In this document: positions 6,907-15,826 of the stretch, piece after piece
Position numbering within the stretch: position 1 is the stretch's first letter
How the letters are laid out: each line of letters opens with the position of its first letter
NCBI GenBank assembly: GCA_018673255.1
Contig: JABHDC010000053.1
Location: 1-64,000, forward strand
DNA: 64,000 nucleotides
Direction of reading: 5' to 3'
From: Gemmatimonadota bacterium
Lineage (GTDB): Bacteria > Latescibacterota > UBA2968 > UBA8231
The notes under the pieces: generated by a model
Database searches by the model: none
Told to the model about the DNA's origin: nothing
Seen by the model: only the letters and a program-made list of their open reading frames with translations
Translations under genes and position numbers: made by a program

Positions 6907-9624
6907 ATGGATCGGGAGTGGCTGACCCAGGGTTTCGAAGCATTTCGCAGCGGCACATTCGGCAACGCCGGGCACGACCTCTTCGTATCACGTCGGGGCG
7001 TGCTGCAGCGAATCTTTCAGTTCGACGTGAATCAGAACGGCCATCTGGATTTGGTGTTCTGCACGAGTCAGGACCACTGGGAGAAGCCACCGGCCTACGT
7101 GTATTCGGACGCCCTGGGCTCGATCAGCCGACGTGATCTGCCTTCGGACGGCGCCTGGACCGGTGTCGTTGCTGATCTGAATGGGGATGGGTTCGATGAT
7201 CTGGTCCTGGGCATGCACTACAATGGCATCCGCCGTGAACTGAATGCCTACGTGTACTATGGCTGCGCCGAAGGGTGGTCTGAGCGCCATACCCAGCGCC
7301 TGCCTGCCCCCATGACAACTTCTGTCGCCGTCGGTGATTTCAGCGGCACCGGCAAACCAGGCCTGGCCTTCCTCTGTTGTCCGGACACGGCCGATCTCGG
7401 GCATCGCGGTGTGCGCCTGTTCACGCCCACCGAGTTGGGTCTTGAACCCGGACGGTATGATGACCTGGACATCGACGGGCACCAGTTGGTGGCAGCCGAT
7501 CTGGACGCAGACGGTTGCGCCGAGTTGGTCGTGAGGGAAGAGGATGGAAGCCTCTGGGTGTATTGGGGTGGTCCCGACGGCCTGGATCCGGCCCGCCGAA
7601 CCGCCGTCCTGGGCCCCGATGAATCGGCAGACGGGCAGCGTTCAGACGCGCCTCAGTACGCTGAGCACGTCGCCGGTGCAGCACCCCTGCCCTCCGTCGT
7701 GCGACTGGATGGCCATATTCACCTGTTCAATCCGGGACGACATCAGGCGCGGCTGATCCCCGTCCTGGCCAAACGCACCTTTGGTCCGCCCCAGGTGCTG
7801 GCCTGCGAAGCCCCACTGGCCGCGGCAGCGGCTGACCTGGATGATGACGGACACACCGACCTGATCGTCGCCTGCCGCGATCCGGACACTGCAGGGGCCG
7901 AGAGGTCGTGGATCTTCTGGGGCCCGCAGTTGTGTGTAGCCGACCGCACGGCCCTGCCCAGTCGGGCCGCCTGTGACGTGGCCGTGGGCGACCTGGATGG
8001 CGATGGCCAACCCGAGATCGTGCTGTGTCAGGGATTCGGTGACACGTCCTACACGGCGACGTCGGCCATCCATCGGATCAGCGCCGATCGACAGATCACC
8101 GAGACCGTCCACCTCACGGCCGAGGACCCCAGGCGTGTGCTGCTGGGCCAGGGCACCGGTGGTGGTCTGCCCCAGGTCGTCTTCGTCAACCACTTCAGCG
8201 GCAACCGCCTGGGATCTGAACAGGCACTGGTCTACTTCGGTGGACCCGACGGCTACGCCCCGGATCGTCGCCAGGAGATTCCCGCCTGGGGCGCGGTGGA
8301 ATCGCTTTGTTGCGATCTGGATGACGATGGCTACGCTGAGATCGTGCTGGCCAACTGCTCTGAGAACTCCGTGTGGCTCGACCCGGGCTCCTTCGTCATC
8401 GACAATGGCCCGGATGGCCTGGGCACTGAGCCACGATGGGTGCTGCCCACAACCAGGGCCCACGGCCTCTGCTGCGCCGACCTGAATCGCAATGGATATC
8501 TGGATCTCGTATTCGTCGGCTTCGACAATCCCGAGTTACTCATATTCCATGGCACGGCCGACGGGTTCGACACCGATCATCCCCAGCGCCTGCGCCTCGA
8601 GAAAGACGGCATCGTCTACAAGGAACCACGGTGGATCTGTCTGGCTGACTTCAATGGCGACGGCTGGTTGGACCTGTTCGTACCGGACATCGCTTCCGAC
8701 CGCAGCCTCCTGTTGTGGGGTGGGCCGGATGGCTTCAGCACCGATCGGTGTCAGGTTCTGTCCGTATGGCACGCGGCCTGTGCCCGTGCCGCCGATCTGA
8801 ATGGCAACGGGTATCTGGATCTCATCGTCGGTGGTCACGAGCCCTCGATACGCCAGCCGCACGATTCGTTCCTGTATGTGTACTGGAATGGGCCCGACGG
8901 ACTCAGCGAAACACGGCGCACGTTGCTTCCCGCCAAGGCCGTCAACTCTCTGTGTGTGGCAGACTTCAACGGTGATGGGCTGCTGGATCTGTTCGCCTGC
9001 TCCTACCACGGTGGCATGGAGCGAGACGTGGACTCCTACATCTACTGGCAACGTGCCGGCAGTGGTTTCTCGGAGACGGATCGCACCGGCCTCTTCACCC
9101 ACTCGGCCTCAGGCGTCGTCGCCGCCGACTTCAACGAGGATGGCCACGTGGATCTGGCCATCGCCTACCACAAAGTGGATGGCGCCCATGTGGGTCACTC
9201 CGAAATCTGGTGGAATGGCCCCGACGGCTTCGACCCCAGGCGTGTGAGCCGGCTGCCGACGGATGGCCCCCACGGCATGACCGCGATTCCCGTCGGCAAC
9301 CTGCAGGATCGAAGTCCCGAGGAGTATTACGAATCCGCCCCCCACGAATTGGACGAGCCGGCGACGGCGGCACGGATCTGCTGGCGAGGCGACGTGCCAG
9401 ACAAGACATGGGTGCGGGCTCAACTCCGCTTTGCCGATACAGCAGAGGCGCTCGACCAAGCGCCGTGGCAGGGCGCCGATGGCGAAGACACGTGGTGTAC
9501 AGAACCCCGCTCAATCCCCATCACGCCGTCCGCCCGCTGGGCGCAGTATCGTCTGGCTCTGGGTGCGACGAACAGCCTGCGCACACCGCGAATCAATCAG
9601 GTCGCCGTGCATTTCGAACCATGA
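6907..9624 (+). CDS. FG-GAP/VCBS repeat protein, integrin-alpha-like beta-propeller
   Basis: This 905-aa protein is built of many repeats of about 50-60 residues, each with a calcium-binding loop of the DxNxDGxxD kind. Examples are DVNQNGHLDLVF near residue 40, DLNGDGFDDLVL near 95, and DFNGDGWLDLFV near 580. Between loops lie YVYYG, IFWGP and YWNGPDG strands, so the whole protein should fold as tandem seven-bladed propellers. The last 90 or so residues are not FG-GAP and look like a small beta domain. GGAGG sits 5 nt before the ATG. There is no visible signal peptide or membrane segment, which is odd for a family that is usually secreted. Function unknown; adhesion or carbohydrate binding are typical for the fold. 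Confidence 0.85.
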   Translation: MDREWLTQGFEAFRSGTFGNAGHDLFVSRRGVLQRIFQFDVNQNGHLDLVFCTSQDHWEKPPAYVYSDALGSISRRDLPSDGAWTGVVADLNGDGFDDLVLGMHYNGIRRELNAYVYYGCAEGWSERHTQRLPAPMTTSVAVGDFSGTGKPGLAFLCCPDTADLGHRGVRLFTPTELGLEPGRYDDLDIDGHQLVAADLDADGCAELVVREEDGSLWVYWGGPDGLDPARRTAVLGPDESADGQRSDAPQYAEHVAGAAPLPSVVRLDGHIHLFNPGRHQARLIPVLAKRTFGPPQVLACEAPLAAAAADLDDDGHTDLIVACRDPDTAGAERSWIFWGPQLCVADRTALPSRAACDVAVGDLDGDGQPEIVLCQGFGDTSYTATSAIHRISADRQITETVHLTAEDPRRVLLGQGTGGGLPQVVFVNHFSGNRLGSEQALVYFGGPDGYAPDRRQEIPAWGAVESLCCDLDDDGYAEIVLANCSENSVWLDPGSFVIDNGPDGLGTEPRWVLPTTRAHGLCCADLNRNGYLDLVFVGFDNPELLIFHGTADGFDTDHPQRLRLEKDGIVYKEPRWICLADFNGDGWLDLFVPDIASDRSLLLWGGPDGFSTDRCQVLSVWHAACARAADLNGNGYLDLIVGGHEPSIRQPHDSFLYVYWNGPDGLSETRRTLLPAKAVNSLCVADFNGDGLLDLFACSYHGGMERDVDSYIYWQRAGSGFSETDRTGLFTHSASGVVAADFNEDGHVDLAIAYHKVDGAHVGHSEIWWNGPDGFDPRRVSRLPTDGPHGMTAIPVGNLQDRSPEEYYESAPHELDEPATAARICWRGDVPDKTWVRAQLRFADTAEALDQAPWQGADGEDTWCTEPRSIPITPSARWAQYRLALGATNSLRTPRINQVAVHFEP

Positions 9625-9810
9625 CGACAACGGTTGGATGACACCGGGCGTCGATGACCGTGGCTGAGCGGCCGCGGAGTCGGTATGGTATGTGACAGGC
9701 TCCAGACACCCGGCAATTCACCACCGACGCCGGTGGTGAGTTCGTCCATCAGGGGACCGGCCACCCAGGCCGCACAGACAATCTTGAACCGTGCCCGGCA
9801 TCCACGCACT

Positions 9811-10215
9811 GTGATCACGACCCCGGTCGCGCCTGCGGCCCGATGGTTGGCGTTGATGACCCTCCTGCTCTACCTGGGGCCGGTGAGCATGGGCACCGTG
9901 CCCCGGCCCACCCCGACGCCCACGGTCACGGATACCTGCTGCACCGTATGCACCCAGGGCGGCCCATGCTGCTGCCTGGCCAACGGCGCGGTGAGCTGTA
10001 ATCTGACCTACATCGCCGGCCTGATCCTGCGGCCGGCGCCCTGCTCGCGGCCCACGACCCCGGCCATTCCGGCAGCCGGTGGAACGGCCGATCACGTGAT
10101 GCCCGCAATGGTGAGGGGCACCGATCCACTGGCCCGTGAGTTGCCTGTTCGCACCTGGACCGGGACCGCTTCTTCCATCGCCCTGGGCCCTCCCGACAAG
10201 ATCCCGATCGTCTGA
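9811..10215 (+). CDS. Small cysteine-rich exported protein next to a metal-type TonB receptor
   Basis: I place the start at the GTG at 9811, giving 134 aa; the frame stays open upstream to 9685 but that extension looks non-coding. Residues about 10-32 are a hydrophobic export or anchor segment (ALMTLLLYLGPVSMG). It is followed by a Pro/Thr linker and a dense cysteine cluster, CCTVCTQGGPCCC plus one more Cys after seven residues, seven in all. A second hydrophobic stretch (YIAGLILRPAPC) follows. The gene ends 136 nt before a TonB-dependent receptor with copper-receptor features, so metal binding or metal-responsive regulation is a fair guess. I do not recognise the family. Antisense frames in this segment are also open, so coding status is not certain. 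Confidence 0.5.
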   Translation: MITTPVAPAARWLALMTLLLYLGPVSMGTVPRPTPTPTVTDTCCTVCTQGGPCCCLANGAVSCNLTYIAGLILRPAPCSRPTTPAIPAAGGTADHVMPAMVRGTDPLARELPVRTWTGTASSIALGPPDKIPIV

Positions 10216-10351
10216 CCCGGTTCGAGCCGACTCGCGGCTCGACCGCATGGCACCTGCCAACACCGGATGCATCGCCGCCTCCGCCTGTGTGCGGAGCCAC
10301 GCGCCGCTTCGGCTTGTACGGCACCGAAACTTCAGACGCTCGGAAGACATC

Positions 10352-12652
10352 ATGCTGCACCGACTCGCACTCCACACCTGGCGATTCGCTCGCCGGGTGC
10401 CGCTCTGTGTTCTCGTCTGCCTCGCCCTGCTGGGGCTGGGCGTAGCCACGGCCACAGCAGCCCTGACACCAACCACCCTCCATCTGGTCGATGCCCAGAC
10501 CGGGACTCCCCTCACCGGCGTGAACTACACATACGGCGACCATCACGGCGAAGTGGACGCCGACGGCACCATCGTTCTGACGCACCGACCGGGAACCCGG
10601 TTGATTCTCTCCCATGTCGCCTACGGCCGTCACACCCTCGACGAAGCAGGTGTACTGCGCGCCCTGGAAGCGGGCATCCTGCGACTGCACACGACACCGA
10701 GATCCATGCACCCCGTATCCGTCGTCGGCACCAGACCGCGCGATGGAGCCCTGACCATCGATACGCAGGATCGCGTCGAGCACGATGCGGGCGCCTTCCT
10801 GGAGAGAACCCCTGGCCTGTGGGCCATCCGCAAGAGCGGCAGCTACGGATTCGATCCCGTCCTGCGCGGCTTCAAGCACGACCAGATTCACCTGCTCATC
10901 GATGGGGCACTGACGGCCAGGGCCGCCTGCCCCAACCGCATGGACCCACCCTCGAGCCAGGTCGCCATGAATGGCGTGGAGCGGGTGGAGGTACACAAGG
11001 GACCTCACTCCTTCCGATTCGGGAACGCCTTCGGCGGCACGGTGAACTTCGCGTCACCGACACCGGACTACGCCGAGGTGAGGCAAACCGTCGGCAGGGC
11101 ATCCTCGAGTTACGCCAGCAATGGCGAGCAAGCCCGCACCGAGGCCCTGCTGGGACTGCGCGGGCCCAGCTATGACGCCACCCTGATGAGTTCGTGGTCG
11201 CGGGGAGCCGATTTCACAGGGGGTGATGATGTGAACATCCCCGCCGAGTTCTCCCGTGGCAGCTTCGCCCTGCGCACCGGGCTGCGCCTGGCGGCCGACC
11301 GCGATCTGATCCTCTCTGCCACCCGGAACGTGGCGCGAGATGTGGACTTCCCTGCACTGCCTATGGATCTGCGCGACGACGACACGTGGCTTCTCAGTCT
11401 GAGATACGAGGACCGCCAACCCACTGGGGCGAGGATCGCCTGGCGCACCCATCTGCACGCATCATGGGTGGACCATCGGATGGACAACCTCCTGCGGTCC
11501 GCGGACTCTCGCCCGGTTGACGCCACCACCGAGGCGCAGACGGCCAACTGGGGGGTGCGCACGGAGGCGGAACTGGAACGAGGTCACCACCGGGCATACG
11601 CCGGTGCGGATCTGCTCATCGAGCAGGCTGAGGGCACGCGGCAGCGCACCTTCCTGCTCGGCCCCAAGGCGGGCACGACGGTCCACGACAACGTGTGGCA
11701 GGATGCGTCCATCGTGAAACCCGGTCTGTTTGGTGAGTGGCACGCCATCACCGGCTCGACCCGCTGGATTGCGTCCGCCCGAGTCGAGATCAACCATGCA
11801 GATGCAGCCGACCCCGCCGAAGAGTACGCTGCGGCTCAGCACGACATGACCGTCACGCAGATCAATCCGGGCCTCAGCCTCGGCATGCGCCGACAATTGA
11901 GCACCGTACTGTCCGTCGGTCTGTGGTGGGGTCGGGCCCAGCGCAGCGGCGGGCTCACGGAGCGCTACATCAACGGCTTCCCCGTCGGGCTGGATCGCTA
12001 CGAGATGCTCGGCAATCCTGCCCTGGATCCCGAGGTGAACAACCAGGTCGATCTGACGTTGACATGGACGCCGGCGCCGGCGACGAGAATCGAACTCGAC
12101 GGCTTCGCCTCGTATCTGCAGGACCTGATCTCTTCACGCGTACTACCCGATCAAGCGCCACGCCTGCCGACGGCCTTGGGTGTACGCGAGTATGTCAACA
12201 TCCGCGATGCCCGGATCGTCGGTTTCGAAATCCGCTGGGACCAGGCACTCGGCCTGGGCTGGCGCCACGAGATGACGGGCGCCTTCAGTCACGGCCAGGA
12301 CCTGGTCAGGGACGAACCACTGTCCGAGATCCCTCCTCTCGATCTGCGGTACAGGCTCATCGGCAGCTACCAGGAAGATCGGCTGCGTCCTCAGCTGAAC
12401 TTGCGCCACGTGGCCGATCAGGATCGAGTATCGACGAGCTTCGGCGAGGGTCGGACACCAGGCTTCCAGGTCGTCGACGCCAGAGTGACATGGGATATCG
12501 ACCCGCACTGGATCCTGACCACCGGCGTGGAGAATCTGCTCGACGAGACCTACTATGAGCACCTGACGCGAGCGACCCAGGGCGCACAGGGTCATCCCAT
12601 CTACTCCACGGGGCGGAATCTGACCCTGATGCTCACCTCGAGATGGCTGTGA
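10352..12652 (+). CDS. TonB-dependent outer-membrane receptor, copper-receptor-like
   Basis: The ATG at 10352 gives a 766-aa precursor with a signal peptide (RRVPLCVLVCLALLGLG, cleavage near ATA) and is preceded by GGAAG; the frame upstream is open but has no signal. Mature order: a carboxypeptidase-regulatory-like beta domain (about residues 38-105), a plug domain (about 120-235) and a 22-strand barrel ending in an aromatic C-terminus (SRWL). The plug contains ACPNRMDPPSSQVA near residue 191, resembling the CxNxMDPP segment of OprC/NosA-type copper receptors. The substrate is inferred, and a siderophore or other ligand remains possible. The partner genes tonB-exbBD are not in the window. Confidence 0.88.
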   Translation: MLHRLALHTWRFARRVPLCVLVCLALLGLGVATATAALTPTTLHLVDAQTGTPLTGVNYTYGDHHGEVDADGTIVLTHRPGTRLILSHVAYGRHTLDEAGVLRALEAGILRLHTTPRSMHPVSVVGTRPRDGALTIDTQDRVEHDAGAFLERTPGLWAIRKSGSYGFDPVLRGFKHDQIHLLIDGALTARAACPNRMDPPSSQVAMNGVERVEVHKGPHSFRFGNAFGGTVNFASPTPDYAEVRQTVGRASSSYASNGEQARTEALLGLRGPSYDATLMSSWSRGADFTGGDDVNIPAEFSRGSFALRTGLRLAADRDLILSATRNVARDVDFPALPMDLRDDDTWLLSLRYEDRQPTGARIAWRTHLHASWVDHRMDNLLRSADSRPVDATTEAQTANWGVRTEAELERGHHRAYAGADLLIEQAEGTRQRTFLLGPKAGTTVHDNVWQDASIVKPGLFGEWHAITGSTRWIASARVEINHADAADPAEEYAAAQHDMTVTQINPGLSLGMRRQLSTVLSVGLWWGRAQRSGGLTERYINGFPVGLDRYEMLGNPALDPEVNNQVDLTLTWTPAPATRIELDGFASYLQDLISSRVLPDQAPRLPTALGVREYVNIRDARIVGFEIRWDQALGLGWRHEMTGAFSHGQDLVRDEPLSEIPPLDLRYRLIGSYQEDRLRPQLNLRHVADQDRVSTSFGEGRTPGFQVVDARVTWDIDPHWILTTGVENLLDETYYEHLTRATQGAQGHPIYSTGRNLTLMLTSRWL

Positions 12653-12684
12653 GGCAGAAGCGCCGACACCGGTCGTAGGCATAG

Positions 12685-12756
12685 GAACCTGTCCGGGTAT
12701 TCGCTTTGACGGGCAATGACGTGGACGTTGCCCAGATGGGATACCCGGACAGGTTC
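12685..12756. repeat. 72-bp palindromic element, internally deleted copy
   Basis: Perfect 16-bp terminal inverted repeats, GAACCTGTCCGGGTAT at 12685-12700 and its complement at 12741-12756, enclose 40 bp. The interior holds a nested hairpin GGGCAA...TTGCCC (12711-12733). The left 23 bp and right 45 bp match the ends of the 165-bp element at 49607-49771, so this copy lacks the centre. It lies 32 nt after the TonB receptor stop and just before the GDPD gene, where it may also act as a transcription terminator. Confidence 0.8.
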
Positions 12757-12778
12757 TTAGGAAACTTCAGGAGAATTC

Positions 12779-13525
12779 GTGACCATCACTGCCCGAGCCA
12801 GCGCCCACCGCGGGGATCAGAAGAACGCCCCGGAGAACACGGTACCGGCGATCCGTCTTGCCGTGGAAAAAGGCGCCCACCAGATCGAGTTCGATGTGCA
12901 ACTCACCGTGGACGGTCATCTCCTCTGCCTCCACGACCACACCGTCGATCGCACCAGTGACGGTGCCGGTGCGATCACGGAACTCACATTCTCCGAGGCA
13001 CGCCGCTTGGACTTCGGCGGCTGGAAGGACCCTCGGTATGCCGGGGTACAGATCCCGACCCTGGAAGAGGTGCTGCTCGCCGCGCCACCATCGGTGGAAC
13101 TCAATGTCCATCTGCGTCCCATGCCGGAACTGGCGGAGAAGGTGATCGAGCAGATCGTGGCAATGGGCCGCGTCGAACAGTGCCACCTGGCGGTCGGCGA
13201 GACGCAGGCCGCCATCAGCCGCCGGCTGTGCCCTGAGTTGAAGATCTGCAACATGGAGCGCCAGGGCCCAGCCGCCAGCGATTATCCGGATGACACGATC
13301 CGCATGGGTGCCCAGTATCTGCAGATCCTGGGATGGGACGACTCTCTTGCGCCGGTCTGTGACCGGCTCCACGCCCACGGGATCACGATCAACTACTTCG
13401 GCACCGAGGATCCGCAGTTGATGCACAAACTCGCCGAGGCCGGTATCGACTTCATTCTGACCGATGACCTGGACACATGCCTGGCAGTCCTGGCCGAATA
13501 TGGCGTGGAGCCACTAGCCACGTGA
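12779..13525 (+). CDS. Glycerophosphodiester phosphodiesterase family protein
   Basis: This 248-aa protein starts at GTG 12779, with AGGAG 5 nt upstream. The GDPD signature is complete: His10-Arg11 (AHRGDQKNAPENT), Glu37 and Asp39 (IEFDVQLT) and His52 (CLHDHTVDR). Enzymes of this TIM-barrel family release glycerol-3-phosphate from glycerophosphodiesters using a divalent metal. There is no signal peptide, so it is probably cytoplasmic. The C-terminal half (ITINYFGTEDPQLMHKLAEAGIDFILTDD in part) matches the family's closing strands. The gene converges on the acyltransferase gene with a 27-nt gap. Exact substrate unknown. Confidence 0.93.
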   Translation: MTITARASAHRGDQKNAPENTVPAIRLAVEKGAHQIEFDVQLTVDGHLLCLHDHTVDRTSDGAGAITELTFSEARRLDFGGWKDPRYAGVQIPTLEEVLLAAPPSVELNVHLRPMPELAEKVIEQIVAMGRVEQCHLAVGETQAAISRRLCPELKICNMERQGPAASDYPDDTIRMGAQYLQILGWDDSLAPVCDRLHAHGITINYFGTEDPQLMHKLAEAGIDFILTDDLDTCLAVLAEYGVEPLAT

Positions 13526-13552
13526 TTATCCGAACGACCTGGTCCTGACGGA

Positions 13553-15046
13553 TCAGTCGACGAGCTTGGGCAGCCACGGGCCGGACACCCTCGGTGTCCC
13601 TATCAACTGCGGCAGGTAACGGTTGAGCAGCCAGATCACCGGCGCCAGTAACGCCATCTGCGCCAGACACACCGCTGTGCACCACAGCACCAGCTCCAGG
13701 TGAGATGGTCCGACCGGCAGCAGGTCCGCGATCAGGTAGTTGATGGGCCGGAAGTAGATATAACTGAGCGCCATCAGCACCAGCGTATTGCGGCCAATCA
13801 CGCTGATCAGCCTCGACGCCGGCGTGATCTGCGCCAGCGCGATCACCATCAGGCTGCCGGTGAATGCGGTCAGCAGGAACAGGCCCACGTGACCGTGCTG
13901 GGACAGGTTCACGAGAACCACAGGGTTGTACATCGGCGACCCCGGGTTGAGTTGGAAAGTGCCCAGAGTCACCGCTCCCGCCATCAGCAGCAGCGCAATC
14001 GACCCGCGCAGCGACAGCCGCTGCAACACGCCGGTCGTGCACAGCAGATAGCCGGCCAGGTAGAAGGCGTAGAGCAGCAGACTCTCGCGGGCAAACCAGA
14101 AGTCTTGGCGACGGCCCATGTCCATGGTGGCCAGCCAGCCAGCCACGCAGAACAGCGGGATCGCCAGGCCCACCCGCAGGCTGCTGGTGAGCAGGCGTAC
14201 AACCAGGAAGTGGATCAACTCGACGGTGAAGAGACAGATCAGGAACCAGGTCAGCCAGTTGAAGTTCGGGTAGCCGCGCAGCGTCCAGATAGCGTCGCGC
14301 AGCCACTCATCCCAGAGGGAGTCGCCTTCCTCCCACCACCAGTCGTCTTCCGGGAACAGCGTCCACCACGTGAGCCGCGCGTTGTGCGAGCGCACCGGAT
14401 CGCCATCGTCCAGTTCCAGGGTGCCCGCTTCGAGGGCCTGCTGTACGGTCGGGGGCAGCTTGACGCCAGCAAAGGCTTCCGGCGAGTAGAGATCGCGCTG
14501 GTCGAGCTGTGCGTTGATCGCCCGTGTGATCAACCTGCGCTGCGCCGCCGTCAGGCTGTCCCCCGCCGCGCCGTGGCGAACGGTCACCTGAGCCGAGTCG
14601 CTCATGCCAGTCCACAGCCGGGCCCGGATGTCCTGATAATCCTTCCCGTGGGGCGGTGCGAGTCGGCCGGACAGGTCCTGCCAGTCATCGACCCATCTGG
14701 CTCGCACTCCCGGCGGAAAGCCGTCCCGGTCCATCAGCGAGTCGAGGGCGAGGCCGATAGGTACCATCAGCACGGAGAAGAAGATCACCGGCAGAAGCCG
14801 CGTTGCCGCCTGCTTGCGGAGGAACGGCCACAGCCCCGGCAACTGCGCCTTGGCCAGGTAGCCGGAGAGCAGGATGAAGAGCGGCATATGGAAGGCGTAG
14901 ATCAGCTTCTGCTGCGTCACTGCGTTCAGGTTGTCCCCGCGGCTGATCACCTCGACGAAGTGGCCGTAGAAGACGAGGAAGATTCCGTAGGCCCTGGCCG
15001 TGTCCAGCCAGGCGATACGTCTCCGTCCCCCGATCTCTTCTGTCAT
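13553..15046 (-). CDS. Membrane acyltransferase (acyltransferase 3 / OpgC-like)
   Basis: Start chosen at ATG 15046, with AGGGGA just upstream; this gives 497 aa. The N-terminus RIAWLDTARAYGIFLVFYGH and the following FHMPLFILLSGYLA are the hallmarks of the acyltransferase-3 family, with the conserved Asp, Arg and His. About ten membrane segments are visible. A long hydrophilic insertion (about residues 120-235) interrupts the membrane part, which is unusual and may be periplasmic. The family transfers acetyl or succinyl groups to sugars of surface glycans. It does not adjoin a glycan operon here, so the acceptor is unknown. Confidence 0.88.
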   Translation of the reverse strand: MTEEIGGRRRIAWLDTARAYGIFLVFYGHFVEVISRGDNLNAVTQQKLIYAFHMPLFILLSGYLAKAQLPGLWPFLRKQAATRLLPVIFFSVLMVPIGLALDSLMDRDGFPPGVRARWVDDWQDLSGRLAPPHGKDYQDIRARLWTGMSDSAQVTVRHGAAGDSLTAAQRRLITRAINAQLDQRDLYSPEAFAGVKLPPTVQQALEAGTLELDDGDPVRSHNARLTWWTLFPEDDWWWEEGDSLWDEWLRDAIWTLRGYPNFNWLTWFLICLFTVELIHFLVVRLLTSSLRVGLAIPLFCVAGWLATMDMGRRQDFWFARESLLLYAFYLAGYLLCTTGVLQRLSLRGSIALLLMAGAVTLGTFQLNPGSPMYNPVVLVNLSQHGHVGLFLLTAFTGSLMVIALAQITPASRLISVIGRNTLVLMALSYIYFRPINYLIADLLPVGPSHLELVLWCTAVCLAQMALLAPVIWLLNRYLPQLIGTPRVSGPWLPKLVD

Positions 15047-15826
15047 CACTTCCCCTCGTGCTTGACGTCGTTCGTGAGCCTCACCGTTGTACACATACCC
15101 AAACACATTGGATACCATAGTTCAGACGAGCACCCCCCGTCGATAGCCGCGCCAAGTGAGGCGCCTCCGATCGCTTCCTCATTTCCGACGACATCACTGA
15201 TTCGCCCGCCAGTGGCCAGCGGACGATTGCGCTTCGTCGATGTGCAGACGCTAATGTTCTACCCCAAAACTCATGGGGCCGATGGCGACTGCCAGCTCTT
15301 GCTGTCACCGCACGGATTGCCCGAAGCGCTAGCCACCCTCGTACCGCCGCCGCGAATCTGTTCGGGCAGATCCGTGACACCCCCAACGACGTACTCGATG
15401 GCATCGGCCTGAGCGGCGACGATATGATCCAAGTTGCAGATCGACACCGATCATCCGCCCCGGGCGGCAACGCGAAACACCCACCGGGCAGCAGCACCCC
15501 CAGGTCCCGGGTCATGTCGTAGAGATTCTGCAGTTGTTGCTCAGATGCCGTTGACATCAAAGACCTGCCGTGTTGGGATGATGAGTTGGCTGTTGCCATC
15601 GCACCATTGCGAATCACGTACCGGTGATTCTACCCTGCAGGTTGTTACCCGGACTGCTCACATGTGAGCACACGAGATGCCGCGTGCGGCGCCCCACGGG
15701 GATCGTCACCCCTGTCTGCGTTGACAACGGCCGACGATCTCGGATTCATTCGAGCACGAGTCGACAGTTCGTCTCTCTGTCCGCTGCAATCCTTGTTTGG
15801 GTATCCCGTCAGACCGGAGTCAGGTG
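15047..15826. other. Long intergenic region with possible gene remnant
   Basis: These 780 nt hold no intact gene I can support. On the minus strand, 15540-15450 and 15430-15270 each have gene-like codon use, but in different frames. The first reads LYDMTRDLGVLLPGGCF and the second reads ICNLDHIVAAQADAIEYVVG, which suggests a frameshifted remnant of one gene. An unbroken 178-codon frame (15081-15617, minus) crosses both but loses coding character midway. I could not name a parent family. The right end is the leader of the lipoprotein gene. Confidence 0.35.

Noticed and set aside
9625..9810. Possible cobalamin riboswitch before the TonB receptor
   Set aside because: I looked for the B12-box and conserved core and did not find them; the small cysteine-rich gene also intervenes.
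9926..11008. A 360-codon minus-strand frame over the cysteine-rich gene and receptor 5' end
   Set aside because: The receptor domains on the plus strand are clear; the minus frame has no motif.
13700..15412. A 570-codon open frame on the plus strand
   Set aside because: It is antisense to the membrane acyltransferase, whose family motifs are unmistakable.
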